Shown: positions 44,901-55,259 of the stretch, piece after piece
Layout of the letters: every line of letters starts with the position of its first letter
How positions within the stretch are numbered: position 1 is the stretch's first letter
Assembly: GCA_020632715.1 (NCBI GenBank)
Contig: JACKFA010000006.1
Coordinates: 1-64,000 of the forward strand
Length of the DNA stretch: 64,000 bases
Direction of reading: 5' to 3'
Source of the DNA: Deltaproteobacteria bacterium
GTDB taxonomy: Bacteria > Myxococcota_A > UBA9042 > PHBI01
Translations under genes and position numbers: made by a program
Notes under the pieces: generated by a model
Told to the model about the DNA's origin: nothing
What the model saw: the letters and a program-made list of their open reading frames with translations, nothing else
Databases searched by the model: none

Positions 44901-47573
44901 ATGACCAGCCCCAAGAGGCTCGGCGCCGCTTTCTCCCTGTCGCTCGCAATCCTCGTCGCCGCGTGCGCCGGCGGCGACGCCCCCTCGGACGCGGACGTCG
45001 GCTCGCGCGTCGCCATCTCGGCCGCCCCCCTCGATCTCGCCGGCGTGGGCTACGTCTGCTACGACCTCGCCGTCACGACGCCGGCGGGGACGGTGTGGTC
45101 GCAGGGCTCGCCGACGCTCACCCAGGCGGCCGGCGACACCGGCGCCATCTGCTCGACGGCCTACGGCGACGGCGCTGGCGGCGGGATCGCGTACGTCGGC
45201 CCCTGCGACGCCTCGTACGCCGAGAACACCGTCACGCTCTGGGTCGACGGCCTCTACGCCGCCGACGGGACGCCGCTCGGACAGTGGCAGAACCCGTGCG
45301 GGTACTCGCCGAACGGTGGCGGCGGCTGCTTGCGCCCCATCACCTGCGACGCGAACGCCGACTCGGCCGCCGACTTCTCGCTCACCATCGCGCGCGCCGC
45401 GAACCAGGGCTTCTTCGACATCGCGGTCGACTTCGGCGACATCTTCTGCTCGGCGAAGCTCGACTGCACCTACGACGAGGCCGGCGAGGAGCCGATCACC
45501 CTCATGAAGGGCCCGGACGGCGCGCCCATCGCCAACGCCGTCGTCGGCTTCGCCTGTACCGGCGGCGCCGGCGACACGGGGAGCACGCTCCACATGACCG
45601 ACGTGCGCGTGTCCTGCGGCGAGCCGGGAGAGCCCATCGACGCCGGCATCGAGCCGTTCGCCTACACCTGCACCCCCGACGGCTCCGTCCTCGCCAGCGT
45701 CCTGGTCGATCTCTCCATCGGCTCCGACGACCTCGCCTCGATCCTCGGCGTCGTCTGGACCGGCGCGCCTGGCGAGGCGCGCGTCGCGTCCCTGCTCCCA
45801 AGCGGCGTGAACACCTCCGCGTCGCCGATGATCCGCCGCGACGACACCCACGTCGTCGGCCTCACCATGGACTTCGTCGAGCAGGACCCGGTCGACCCGC
45901 ACCTCACGACGTGGGCCTTCGACGGCACCTCCTGGGCCATCAGCGACGCGCTCCCCGTGCCGGGCACCACCTTCGGCGGGACCATGACCATCGACGACGA
46001 CGGCGCCCTCTGGCACGACTACTACGACACCGCCAACGACAGGCAGCTCGCCGTCTTCGCCCCCACCGCCACCGGCTACACGGGGCCGAGCACCTTCGCG
46101 CCCTCGGGCGATCTCACCAACTGCCAGGTCCGGTCCCACCGCGCGAACGTCGCCGCCGGGTTCTGCAGCGACAGCAACTTCTCGCCCGTCTACGGCGCCT
46201 GGCGCGTCGCGGCGGGCGGCGCCAGCGTCTCGGTCTTCGAGCCCTTCCCGGGGCTCCCGACCTTCGACTTCGGCAACGTCGTCGCGCTCCCCGACGGGAG
46301 CGTCCTCTGGAACCGCGGGGACCAGTTCACCGCCCCGACGACCCTCCGCTTCACCTACGGCGCGGGCGGTTGGACGGCGTCCTCGTTCGACTTCCCCGGC
46401 GTGACGGGCGGGCGCTACCAGCTCGCGGGCACCACGGACCTGACGAACGGCGTCCTCGCGATGAGGAGCGCGGACGACGGCGCGCTGAAGGTGTTGCGCT
46501 TCGGCGCGGACGGCAGCGTCGACTTCTTCGGCCCCTTCACCCTCTTCGACCAGGCGCCGACCCCGCTCGCCGGGATCCCCGGGACGGACCTCGTCCACGG
46601 CGTGGCTTGGCGCGAGGACCTGTCGGCCTACTGGCCGTTCATCGCCGAGCTCGCGGGCGACGGCTCGCTCCCCGCGGCCTGGCTCCCCGCGCCGGGAGGC
46701 GCCCTGGGCGTCAACGCGAACGGCTTCATCGCAGGCGCCGGCCTGCCGCTCCTCGCGGGCTCCTTCCAGGACGAGCTCGGCGGCTACCACGCCGTCGTCT
46801 GGAAGGTCCCGAGCGCCGTCACGGACGCGGTCGAGATGCTGCTCGTCGACCCGGACGCGGGTGTCGACGCCACGAACACGAGCGGACGCGGCGACGATGA
46901 CGTCGCGCACGCCCCCAACTGCGGGCAGTTCTTCGGGATCCTCGACAACTCCCCGGCCGGCGGCTCCATCGAGCTCGAGGACCTCGTCGCCTTCGACGCG
47001 AGCGCGGCCGGCCCGACCGCCGCCGGCGACCTGCTCGCGCTCCCGCCGGGCGCCGTCCCTGGGCTCGGCGGTGCCTACCAGATGACGCGCCTCGACCCGA
47101 CGGTCGCGGGCCTCGGGTACCGCCCGAACGGCGGCGATCCCGACCCGAACGACATCGTCTACGACTACGCCGTGTATCGGGGGGAGGAGCAGCTCCAGTG
47201 CGCGGGCGCGTCCTGCAACAAGCTCTACTGGAACATGACGCTCGCGTTCGACCCGACCGTCGCCGACTGCCGCGTCGAGCTCGAGGGTACGGCCGCCACG
47301 GCCGGCGAGATCACGAACGGCTGGACGCCGGACGGGACGTGGCCCTTCCTCCGCTACGCCGTGCCGCTGACCGACGCGCAGGGCGACCTCGTCTGCCGCC
47401 TGAACCCGCTCGACCACGTCGGCGGCGTCACGACCGAGTACACGCCGAGCGACACCCCGCGCCGCTTCTGCCACGAGTACGACGGGGCGGCGGCGAGCAC
47501 GCTCGAGGGCTGCGTCAGCGCCGACGAGGAGGACCCCGTCGCGGGCGGGCAGGGCGGCGGCCAGGCGAAGTAG
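44901..47573 (+). CDS. Large Cys-containing lipoprotein of unknown function
   Basis: An 890-residue lipoprotein (MTSPKRLGAAFSLSLAILVA, lipobox VAAC). The first third (GVGYVCYDLAVTTPAGTVW ... VTLWVDGLYAADGTPLG ... FFDIAVDFGDIFCSAKLDC) resembles extracellular domains seen in many myxobacterial proteins that carry GYACY-type Cys patterns. The middle third (ITLMKGPDGAPIA ... LTMDFVEQDPVDPHLTTWAF ... TFAPSGDLTNCQVRSH) has repeated beta-strand units that could form a propeller. The last part has more Cys (AHAPNCGQFFGILDN, QLQCAGASCNKLYW). I recognise no family. Just 12 bases separate it from the next, convergent gene. Confidence 0.78.
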   Translation: MTSPKRLGAAFSLSLAILVAACAGGDAPSDADVGSRVAISAAPLDLAGVGYVCYDLAVTTPAGTVWSQGSPTLTQAAGDTGAICSTAYGDGAGGGIAYVGPCDASYAENTVTLWVDGLYAADGTPLGQWQNPCGYSPNGGGGCLRPITCDANADSAADFSLTIARAANQGFFDIAVDFGDIFCSAKLDCTYDEAGEEPITLMKGPDGAPIANAVVGFACTGGAGDTGSTLHMTDVRVSCGEPGEPIDAGIEPFAYTCTPDGSVLASVLVDLSIGSDDLASILGVVWTGAPGEARVASLLPSGVNTSASPMIRRDDTHVVGLTMDFVEQDPVDPHLTTWAFDGTSWAISDALPVPGTTFGGTMTIDDDGALWHDYYDTANDRQLAVFAPTATGYTGPSTFAPSGDLTNCQVRSHRANVAAGFCSDSNFSPVYGAWRVAAGGASVSVFEPFPGLPTFDFGNVVALPDGSVLWNRGDQFTAPTTLRFTYGAGGWTASSFDFPGVTGGRYQLAGTTDLTNGVLAMRSADDGALKVLRFGADGSVDFFGPFTLFDQAPTPLAGIPGTDLVHGVAWREDLSAYWPFIAELAGDGSLPAAWLPAPGGALGVNANGFIAGAGLPLLAGSFQDELGGYHAVVWKVPSAVTDAVEMLLVDPDAGVDATNTSGRGDDDVAHAPNCGQFFGILDNSPAGGSIELEDLVAFDASAAGPTAAGDLLALPPGAVPGLGGAYQMTRLDPTVAGLGYRPNGGDPDPNDIVYDYAVYRGEEQLQCAGASCNKLYWNMTLAFDPTVADCRVELEGTAATAGEITNGWTPDGTWPFLRYAVPLTDAQGDLVCRLNPLDHVGGVTTEYTPSDTPRRFCHEYDGAAASTLEGCVSADEEDPVAGGQGGGQAK

Positions 47574-47585
47574 CCGGGCGCGGCG

Positions 47586-48200
47586 TCACTCGCAGGCGCG
47601 GACGATGACCGCGCCGTCGCGCGCGATGGCGTCGACGTCGCCGCTCGCGCAGACGGTCGCGAGCGCGCCGCCGCGGGCGTCGACGTCGATGGTCCGCGCG
47701 CGGAGCCGCGAGGCGTCGACGACGCCGTCGCCGCGGGCGGTGACGCCGAGCGCGCGCACGGCCCCCTCGGCCGCGATCGTCCCGGAGCCCACGAGCTCGA
47801 GGTCGAGGCGGTCGTCGAAGACCTCGTAGACGCCGACGTCCCCGCCGCCGACCACCGTCACGGCCGCGAGGCGCGGCACCTCCACGACGACCACGACCCC
47901 CGCGGGCGTCCCGCCCGTGATCTCGAGCGTGCCGCCGTGGAGCGCGGTCACGATCCCGGCGTCGCCCTCCCTGGCGGCGCCGCTGACGCTGACCGTCGGC
48001 CGCGCGAGGAAGGGGTCGACGTGCACCTCGACGGCGGCGTCACCGGTCACGCGCACGGCGTCGAACGGCTCCCACGGGCCGACGTGGAGGTCGACCGAGC
48101 CGTCGTCGGTGTCGATGCGGAGGTCGCACGCCGCGGGCGCGAGCGCGAGCGGGGCGGCGAGGGCGAGGGCGAGGGCGAAGAGCGGGCGCCTGGGCGACAT
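47586..48200 (-). CDS. DUF2807-like (GIN-domain) exported protein
   Basis: A 204-residue exported protein. The start at 48200 follows GGAGGT and precedes a signal with AAPLALAPAACD, which can be read as a lipobox (APAAC). The body is a series of short beta-strands with repeating VxGxGxV and ITGGTPAGVVV phrases (AVTVVGGGDVGVYEVF ... LELVGSGTIAAEG ... VTARGDGVVDAS), matching the auto-transporter-adhesin-head-like DUF2807/GIN domain, a beta-helix often in envelope proteins. It has a basic/acidic tail ending VRACE. Confidence 0.78.
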   Translation of the reverse strand: MSPRRPLFALALALAAPLALAPAACDLRIDTDDGSVDLHVGPWEPFDAVRVTGDAAVEVHVDPFLARPTVSVSGAAREGDAGIVTALHGGTLEITGGTPAGVVVVVEVPRLAAVTVVGGGDVGVYEVFDDRLDLELVGSGTIAAEGAVRALGVTARGDGVVDASRLRARTIDVDARGGALATVCASGDVDAIARDGAVIVRACE

Positions 48201-48257
48201 GGGGGGACCTCCTCGGGGCGTGGTGCTCTCGTCGAACACCGCCGAGGCGCCGAGGTG

Positions 48258-49565
48258 TCACCCGAACGCGACGAGCGGCTCCGGCGGCGCGTCGAGCGCG
48301 GCCCGGAGCACGTCCGCGAAGGGCCCCTCGGCGCCGAGCCGCGCGAGCACCGCGTGGAGGCCCCACTGCTGCCGCTGGAGCCAGATCCACGCCGGCGGGA
48401 TCGCGAGCTTCCGGAGGTTCGGGTTCGACGGCCCCGTCATCCCGACGCCGCCGCGGATGTACTCGAAGTCGAAGCGGAACCGCGGCGCCGAGTAGGGCGC
48501 GAGCTGGTGCCGCAGGAGCGCCCAGTGCGAGTCGAAGTCGAAGCCCTTCGGCTTCGCCACCATCCCCGTCGCGAGCAGCGCGTCGCGGAAGCGGTCCTTC
48601 CGGTCGTCGATGACGCAGCGCGTCAAAGCCCGCTCGGCCGCGAGGAAGTCGGCCTCGAAGTAGCGGACGCAGCCGAAGTCGAGGAAGACGACCGGCCCAT
48701 CGTCCGGAAAGAGGTAGTTCCCGGGGTGCGGGTCGGCGTTCAGCGCCGCGCGCCGGTAGAGCGACTCGTACGCGAAGCGCGCGAGCAGGAGGCCGACCTC
48801 GTCCTTCCGCGCCTGTGGCGCGGCCGCCTCGAACTCGTAGAAGCTCGCCCCCGGGCACCACTCGGTCGTGAGCACGCGGGCGCTCGTGCGCGCCGCGACC
48901 GGCGCCGGCACGTGCGCCTCGGGGACGTGCGCGAACGCCGCGCGGAAGCGCCGCAGGTGCTCGGCCTCGCGCTCGTAGTCGCACTCCTCGCCGAGCCGCG
49001 CCGCGAGCTCGTCGACGAGCGCGGGCCCGTCGACCGCGGTCGCGACGCTCGCGAGGCGCGAGAGCCCGCGGAGGCGCTTCGCGTCGGCGGCGAGGGTCCG
49101 CGCGACCTCCGGGTACTGCACCTTCACGGCGACGTCGGCGCCGTCGAGCTTCGCGCGGTACACCTGGCCTATCGACGCCGACGCCACCGGCGTCGTGTCG
49201 AACGCCTCGAACAGCTCGCCGACGGGCGCGCCGAGCTCGGCCTCGACCACGGCGCCCATGGTGTCGAAGGCCACGGCGCGCGCCCCCTGCTGGAGCGGGC
49301 GCAGCGCGGCGTGGGTGCCCTCGGGGAGGACGCCGTCGAAGTAGGACAGGATCTGCCCGACCTTCATCGCGAGGCCCTTCATCGAGTCGAGCTCGCGCGC
49401 GAGGCTCTCGCCGATGGCGTTGTCGGTCTCCGAGGGCTTCGCCCCGCGCACGCCGCGCGCCGCGAGGCGGAGGGCGTTCCCGGCCACCTTGCTCGTGGAC
49501 CAGAGGCGCTTGCCCCAGCCGGAGCGGATCCCGTCGAGGTCGTCGTCACCGTCGTTCTTGCCCAT
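48258..49565 (-). CDS. AarF/UbiB (ABC1) family kinase-like protein
   Basis: A 435-residue member of the ABC1/UbiB atypical kinase family, often tied to quinone or lipid metabolism. Hallmarks: the KxGQ motif in LAMKVGQILSYFDG, ASIGQVYRA, the ATP-binding lysine VAVKVQYP, the catalytic loop ADPHPGNYLF and metal-binding FLDFGCV. The start at 49565 is preceded by short purine runs and matches the family's N-terminus. It shares a 146-base divergent region with the sigma-54 regulator gene. Substrate unknown; ubiquinone-type function is plausible but not shown. Confidence 0.92.
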   Translation of the reverse strand: MGKNDGDDDLDGIRSGWGKRLWSTSKVAGNALRLAARGVRGAKPSETDNAIGESLARELDSMKGLAMKVGQILSYFDGVLPEGTHAALRPLQQGARAVAFDTMGAVVEAELGAPVGELFEAFDTTPVASASIGQVYRAKLDGADVAVKVQYPEVARTLAADAKRLRGLSRLASVATAVDGPALVDELAARLGEECDYEREAEHLRRFRAAFAHVPEAHVPAPVAARTSARVLTTEWCPGASFYEFEAAAPQARKDEVGLLLARFAYESLYRRAALNADPHPGNYLFPDDGPVVFLDFGCVRYFEADFLAAERALTRCVIDDRKDRFRDALLATGMVAKPKGFDFDSHWALLRHQLAPYSAPRFRFDFEYIRGGVGMTGPSNPNLRKLAIPPAWIWLQRQQWGLHAVLARLGAEGPFADVLRAALDAPPEPLVAFG

Positions 49566-49711
49566 GTGGCGTCCGATAGCACGGGGCGGGCGCGCCCCGG
49601 AAGAGCACCCGCGCCGCCGCGCAGAATGGCGGCGACCTCGCCCGGCGACGCTGCTAAGCTCCGGCCTCGTCCACACCGTTCGCCGGGACCCGCCCCGCGG
49701 AGAGCGCGCGC

Positions 49712-51103
<1,392 letters not shown>

Positions 51104-51118
51104 TTGAGAGCTCCGTCT

Positions 51119-51529
51119 TCAGGCGAACGGATTCTCGACGCGAACGCCCTCGATGACCTGGCCTGCGTTGAGGTCTTCGCTCAGCAGCCGCCTGCAACCC
51201 CCGACGACGGCGGCCCTGACGATCAGGGCGTCCCAGATCGAGAGCCCGTGGCGTCCATGGAGGTCGATGGCCGCGAGCACCATCGCCGCGTCGATGCCGA
51301 TGACGTCGAGTCGGGCGTAGAGCGCGACGTTGGTGCGCGCGAATGCGAGGTCGACGCCTCGCTTGCGGGTCGCCACAGCGTAGTACTCTTGCAGAACCTG
51401 GGTTGAGATCACGGCCGTGCCCGCGCGAATCGTCGCCGAGAGCACGGTGCGGGCCTGCTCGCCTTTTCTGCCCGACGCATCGTCGGCGTACACGAGAACG
51501 TTCGTGTCGATGAACGTCCGGTCAGCCAC
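51119..51529 (-). CDS. PIN-domain toxin (VapC-type)
   Basis: A 136-residue PIN-domain protein, a predicted ribonuclease toxin of a type II toxin-antitoxin system. The acidic residues are in FIDTNVLVYADD, VLQEYYAVATRKRG and LSIWDALIVRAAV, with a last one in LLSEDLNAGQ. The start is GTG at 51529 (MADRTFIDTN), overlapping the antitoxin gene by eight bases. Bases here are visibly less GC-rich than in the neighbours, in keeping with transfer. Antitoxin-first order and overlap are typical. Confidence 0.9.
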   Translation of the reverse strand: MADRTFIDTNVLVYADDASGRKGEQARTVLSATIRAGTAVISTQVLQEYYAVATRKRGVDLAFARTNVALYARLDVIGIDAAMVLAAIDLHGRHGLSIWDALIVRAAVVGGCRRLLSEDLNAGQVIEGVRVENPFA

Positions 51530-51770
51530 GCCGGCCGTCGCGATCGAGCAGCTCGTCGTAGATGTCCGCGCGCCTCGGCAGGCGTTCACTCAGGGCTCTA
51601 GCCGACCCCCAACGAGACTCGAGCTCGGTCGCGAGATCGTCGAGGGACGGTTGCCCCACGAGCCGCTCGAGCTGCTCACGCAGCAACGCCTGGAGGCTCA
51701 TGCCGCGCGACCGCGCGACCGCTCGCGCCCGATTCAGCAGATCTTCGTCGAGGGTGATGGTCAGGTTCAT
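51522..51770 (-). CDS. Ribbon-helix-helix antitoxin (VapB-type)
   Basis: An 82-residue antitoxin partner. The N-terminal part (MNLTITLDEDLLNRARAVAR then SRGMSLQALLREQLERL) is a ribbon-helix-helix DNA-binding domain; the C-terminal part (LPRRADIYDELLDRD) would bind and block the toxin. A promoter and a palindrome lie directly before it, so the protein probably represses its own operon. The start is the first ATG after the promoter, and the predicted transcript start is so close that the mRNA may be leaderless. Confidence 0.85.
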   Translation of the reverse strand: MNLTITLDEDLLNRARAVARSRGMSLQALLREQLERLVGQPSLDDLATELESRWGSARALSERLPRRADIYDELLDRDGRRG

Positions 51771-51772
51771 CG

Positions 51773-51806
51773 CACACAGGATTCGTGTGACTTCTCGGAG
51801 TGTCAA
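51773..51806 (-). promoter_or_regulatory. Leaderless-type promoter with overlapping operator for the toxin-antitoxin pair
   Basis: On the minus strand, a perfect -35 TTGACA (51806-51801), a 17-base spacer and -10 AATCCT (51783-51778) end seven bases before the antitoxin ATG. CACAC-N7-GTGTG (51789-51773) straddles the -10. The transcript should begin at or next to the start codon. Confidence 0.65.
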
Positions 51807-51913
51807 TGTCTGGCCGCGCGCTCCGGGGGCCCCCCCTACCCACGAGCCGCGGTCCGCGCTACGCTCCCCCGGACCCGGGCGCCGCGCGCGCCCGCCCGGA
51901 AGGGACCAGCCCC

Positions 51914-52777
51914 ATGACCGAGCGCGACGCCGCCGGCCGCCCACCCCACGTCACCATCGACGCCGACGACCTCCCCGAGGCCGCCGCGCTCTCCGTCGAC
52001 GCCGACGCCGTCTCCCCGCGCCTCGACGGCCCGAACCGCCGCCTCGCCGAGCGCCACGCCGACCTCGTCCACACCGAGCGCCTCTCGACCCTCGGCCTCC
52101 TCGCCTCCGCCGTCGCCCACGAGATCAACAACCCCCTCGCCGGCGTCATGGCCTGCGTCCGCGCCATCGAGGAGGACACCGTCCCCGCCGAGCGCCGCGC
52201 CCACTACTTCGACACCATCCGCGACGCCCTCGAGCGCATCGAGCGCACCGTGCAGTCCCTCCTCATGCACGCCCACCCCGGCGCGGGCGACGTCGTCGCC
52301 GTCGACCTCCACGCCGCCGTCGAGTCCTGCCGCATGCTGCTGTCGCCCACCGCCGCCAAGGCCGGCGTCGCCGTCGACATCGCGCTGTCCCCCGGCGCCG
52401 CGGTCGTCCCGGCCGTGCGCTCCGAGCTCTCGCAGGCCATCATGAACGTCATGCTGAACGCCGTGCAGGCCGCCCCGCCCAACACCGCCGTCCGCGTCGA
52501 CGTCGTCGAGGAGCCCGCCCACCTCGTCCTCCGCGTCCACGACCAGGGCGCCGGGATCCCGCGCGCCTACCTCGCGCGCGTCTGCGAGCCCTTCTTCACC
52601 ACGAAGCCCGAGGGCGAGGGCACCGGCCTCGGCCTCGCCCTCGCGCTCCGGATCCTCGAGGACCACGGCGGCGCCCTGCGGATCGCCACCCGCCCCGGCC
52701 ACACCACCGTCGGCCTCGCCCTCCCGCGCGTCGCCGCCTCCCGCGCCGAGGCCCCCCGCACCAAGGCCGACCCATGA
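51914..52777 (+). CDS. Cytoplasmic histidine kinase
   Basis: A 287-residue kinase with no transmembrane or obvious sensor domain: only about 50 N-terminal residues precede the DHp helix (LVHTERLSTLGLLASAVAHE), where the phospho-His is His69 in AVAHEINNPLAG. The ATPase domain has the N-box (QAIMNVMLNAVQAAPPN), VHDQGAGIPRAYLARVCEPF, FFTTKPEGEGTGLGLALALR and the glycine-rich GGALRIATRPGH. ATG at 51914 is used; the frame extends further upstream but into the toxin-antitoxin promoter. The kind of kinase, ending EINNPLAG, is that of NtrB partners, and the regulator at 49712 is the obvious candidate. It overlaps the next gene by four bases. Confidence 0.9.
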   Translation: MTERDAAGRPPHVTIDADDLPEAAALSVDADAVSPRLDGPNRRLAERHADLVHTERLSTLGLLASAVAHEINNPLAGVMACVRAIEEDTVPAERRAHYFDTIRDALERIERTVQSLLMHAHPGAGDVVAVDLHAAVESCRMLLSPTAAKAGVAVDIALSPGAAVVPAVRSELSQAIMNVMLNAVQAAPPNTAVRVDVVEEPAHLVLRVHDQGAGIPRAYLARVCEPFFTTKPEGEGTGLGLALALRILEDHGGALRIATRPGHTTVGLALPRVAASRAEAPRTKADP

Positions 52778-54225
52778 GCGAGAAGATGCCCAGCGGCTGG
52801 GTCCAGACGGGCTCCTTCGAGCCGGACCGCCACTTCTACCCGCGCGTCCTCAACGCGCAGCTCCACCCGCTGGTCAACGACTTCATCGGGCTCGGCCACG
52901 ACCGCATCATCAACCGCTACGTCCACCTCCGCCCGAACGTCGACCGCGAGGCCCTCCGCGCCCTCCTCCTCGAGCCCCCGCGCCACTTCCGCTGGGGCGG
53001 CGCCGACCTCTTCCTCGCCACCACCGAGACCGGCGTCCGGAAGGTCGTCGTCGTCGAGACGAACTCGTGCCCGTCGGGCCAGAAGTCGATGCCCGTGCGC
53101 GACGATCCCGAGGGGCAGGCCGGCTACCGCGCCCTCCTCGAGCGCGCGTTCCTCCCCGCGATGAAGAAGCGCGCGCTCCCGGCCGGCGGCCTCGCCGTGC
53201 TCTACGACAAGAACCCGATGGAGAACACGGGCTACGCCGCGACCCTCGCCGACCTCACGGGCGAGCCCGTCGCCCTCGTGCCCTTCATGGACGGCGCCAA
53301 GGAGCCGCTCGCCCGCTTCGACGACGGCGTCCTCTACGTCCGCACCCGCGTCGACGAGCCCTGGGAGCCCATCCGCGCCGCCTTCCGCTACGTCACGCAG
53401 CGCCCGTGGAACCGGATCCCGCCCGTCACGAAGACCCTCATCTTCAACCCGGTGCTCGTCTGCCTCGCCGGCGGCCGCAACAAGGCCCTCGCCGCGAAGG
53501 CCTACGACCTCATGAACGGGAGCCTGCGCGCGACCGGTCTCCGCATCGCCGTCCCGGAGACCATCTGGGACGTCGCGCGCGGCGACGTGCCGCTCTGGGT
53601 CGAGCGCATGGGCGGCGTCGCCGTCGTGAAGAACCCCTACTCGAACGCCGGGCAGGGGGTCTACACCATCACGAGCCCGCGCGAGCTCGACGCCTTCATG
53701 TCCCTCGCGCACCGCTACGACCGCTTCATCGTGCAGGCGCTCGTCGGCAACAGCCGCTGGTCCTCGCTCGGGCGCGACGGGCGCCTCTACCACATCGGCA
53801 CGGTGCCCGATCGCCACGGCCGCATCTACGTCTCCGACCTCCGCTTCATGGTCGGCGCCGGCCCCGGCGGCTTCTTCCCCATCGCCCTCTACGCGCGCCG
53901 CGCCCGCGCCCCGCTGACCGAGGAGATCACCCCCGACACCGACTCGTGGGCGATGCTCGGCACGAACCTCAGCGTCAAGGCCGACGACGGCGGCTGGGAC
54001 ACGGAGACCGCGCGCCTCCGCCTCATGGACAGCCGCGACTTCAACAAGCTCGGCGTCGGCGTCGACGACCTCATCGAGGGCTACGTGCAGACCGTGCTCG
54101 CCATCACGGCCATCGACCGCATGGCGACGCAGCTCGTCAACCAGAAGGGCGCGTTCCGCCCGCGCGTGTTCGCCTCGATGAACCCGGACGAGGCGCTGGT
54201 GCAGGAGATCCTCGACAAATGCTGA
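52774..54225 (+). CDS. ATP-grasp ligase-like protein
   Basis: A 483-residue protein that I read as an ATP-grasp ligase of the GshB/RimK type, of a subfamily not recognised. The C-terminal half has the ATP-grasp pattern: RNKALAAKAYDLMNGSL, GGVAVVKNPYSNAGQGVYTI with the ATP-contacting Lys, YDRFIVQALVGNSRWSS, and HGRIYVSDLRFMVGAGP. The N-terminal half (RVLNAQLHPLVNDFIGLGHD ... VVVVETNSCPSGQKSMPVRD) is unfamiliar and could hold the acceptor site. The start codon overlaps the kinase stop (ATGA), and its own stop overlaps the next start by seven bases, so translation is coupled in both directions. Product unknown. Confidence 0.72.
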   Translation: MSEKMPSGWVQTGSFEPDRHFYPRVLNAQLHPLVNDFIGLGHDRIINRYVHLRPNVDREALRALLLEPPRHFRWGGADLFLATTETGVRKVVVVETNSCPSGQKSMPVRDDPEGQAGYRALLERAFLPAMKKRALPAGGLAVLYDKNPMENTGYAATLADLTGEPVALVPFMDGAKEPLARFDDGVLYVRTRVDEPWEPIRAAFRYVTQRPWNRIPPVTKTLIFNPVLVCLAGGRNKALAAKAYDLMNGSLRATGLRIAVPETIWDVARGDVPLWVERMGGVAVVKNPYSNAGQGVYTITSPRELDAFMSLAHRYDRFIVQALVGNSRWSSLGRDGRLYHIGTVPDRHGRIYVSDLRFMVGAGPGGFFPIALYARRARAPLTEEITPDTDSWAMLGTNLSVKADDGGWDTETARLRLMDSRDFNKLGVGVDDLIEGYVQTVLAITAIDRMATQLVNQKGAFRPRVFASMNPDEALVQEILDKC

Positions 54226-55259
54226 CCGCCGGCTTCCACAACGCCCTCCGCACCGATCACCTCGACCCCGACGCGCTCCCCACCGACACGAAGCTCAACG
54301 TCCTCGTCGATCTCGTGCACGACAGCCTCGGCCGCCCCCTGCAGGTCCCGGTGCTCGTCGCGCGCGGCAAGCGCCCCGGCCCCGTCCTCGGGCTCACCGC
54401 GGCCCTCCACGGCAACGAGCTCAACGGGATCCCCGTCATCCACCGCCTCTTCGAGCAGCTCGACTGCAAGGTCCTGCGCGGCACGGTCGTCGCCGTCGCC
54501 GCGATGAACGTGCCGGGCCTCATGCTCCACCAGCGCGCCTTCGACGACGGGAGCGACCTCAACCACCTCTTCCCGGGGCGCCCGAACGGCAACTCCTCGC
54601 AGGTCTACGCCTACCGCCTCGTCGAGCGCATCGTGAGCCGCTTCACGCGCCTCATCGATCTCCACACGGCGAGCTTCGGCCGCGCGAACTCGCTCTACGT
54701 GCGCGCGAACATGCGCGACGACGTCACGGCGAACATGGCCTACGCGCTCCGCCCCGAGATCATCGTCCACAACCCGCCGTCGGACCGCACGCTCCGCGGC
54801 ACCGCCGCCGAGCTCGGGATCCCCGCCATCACCGTCGAGATCGGCGACCCGCAGCGCTTCCAGCCGCACTACATCCGCTCGACCCTCGTCGGCGTGCGCT
54901 CCTGCCTCGCCGACATGGGGATGCTCCCGAAGCGCGCCGTCGCCCCCGGCCCCGACCCCATCCTCTGCTCGCGCTCGCACTGGCTCTACACCGACCACGG
55001 CGGGCTCCTCGAGGTGCTCCCGCAGGTGACCGATCGCGTCGTCCAGGGCGAGGTCATCGCCCAGCTCCGCGACATCTTCGGCGGGCTCGTGCGCGAGTTC
55101 CACGCCCCCGAGGACGGCGTCATCGTGGGGCGCAGCGTGAACCCGGTGGGCCCGACGGGCGCGCGCATCGCGCACCTCGGGATCGTGGCGAGGCCCGACG
55201 ACGCGCTCATCGGGCCCGCGACCGGCGGGGACTCCGAGGACGAGGGCGGCGAGCCGTGA
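54219..55259 (+). CDS. Aspartoacylase / succinylglutamate desuccinylase-like deacylase
   Basis: A 346-residue zinc-dependent deacylase of the AstE/AspA (M14-like) family, close to the COG3608 predicted deacylases. Zinc ligands: His64 and Glu67 in LHGNELNGIP and His149 in LIDLHTASFG; the catalytic Glu207 is in AITVEIGDPQ. The C-terminal part (VEFHAPEDGVIVGR-like segment RDIFGGLVREFHAPEDG) fits the beta-barrel lid of this family. It hydrolyses N-acyl or amide bonds of amino-acid derivatives. Coupled to genes on both sides. A role in processing the product of the flanking ATP-grasp enzymes is inferred from context. Confidence 0.88.
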   Translation: MLTAGFHNALRTDHLDPDALPTDTKLNVLVDLVHDSLGRPLQVPVLVARGKRPGPVLGLTAALHGNELNGIPVIHRLFEQLDCKVLRGTVVAVAAMNVPGLMLHQRAFDDGSDLNHLFPGRPNGNSSQVYAYRLVERIVSRFTRLIDLHTASFGRANSLYVRANMRDDVTANMAYALRPEIIVHNPPSDRTLRGTAAELGIPAITVEIGDPQRFQPHYIRSTLVGVRSCLADMGMLPKRAVAPGPDPILCSRSHWLYTDHGGLLEVLPQVTDRVVQGEVIAQLRDIFGGLVREFHAPEDGVIVGRSVNPVGPTGARIAHLGIVARPDDALIGPATGGDSEDEGGEP

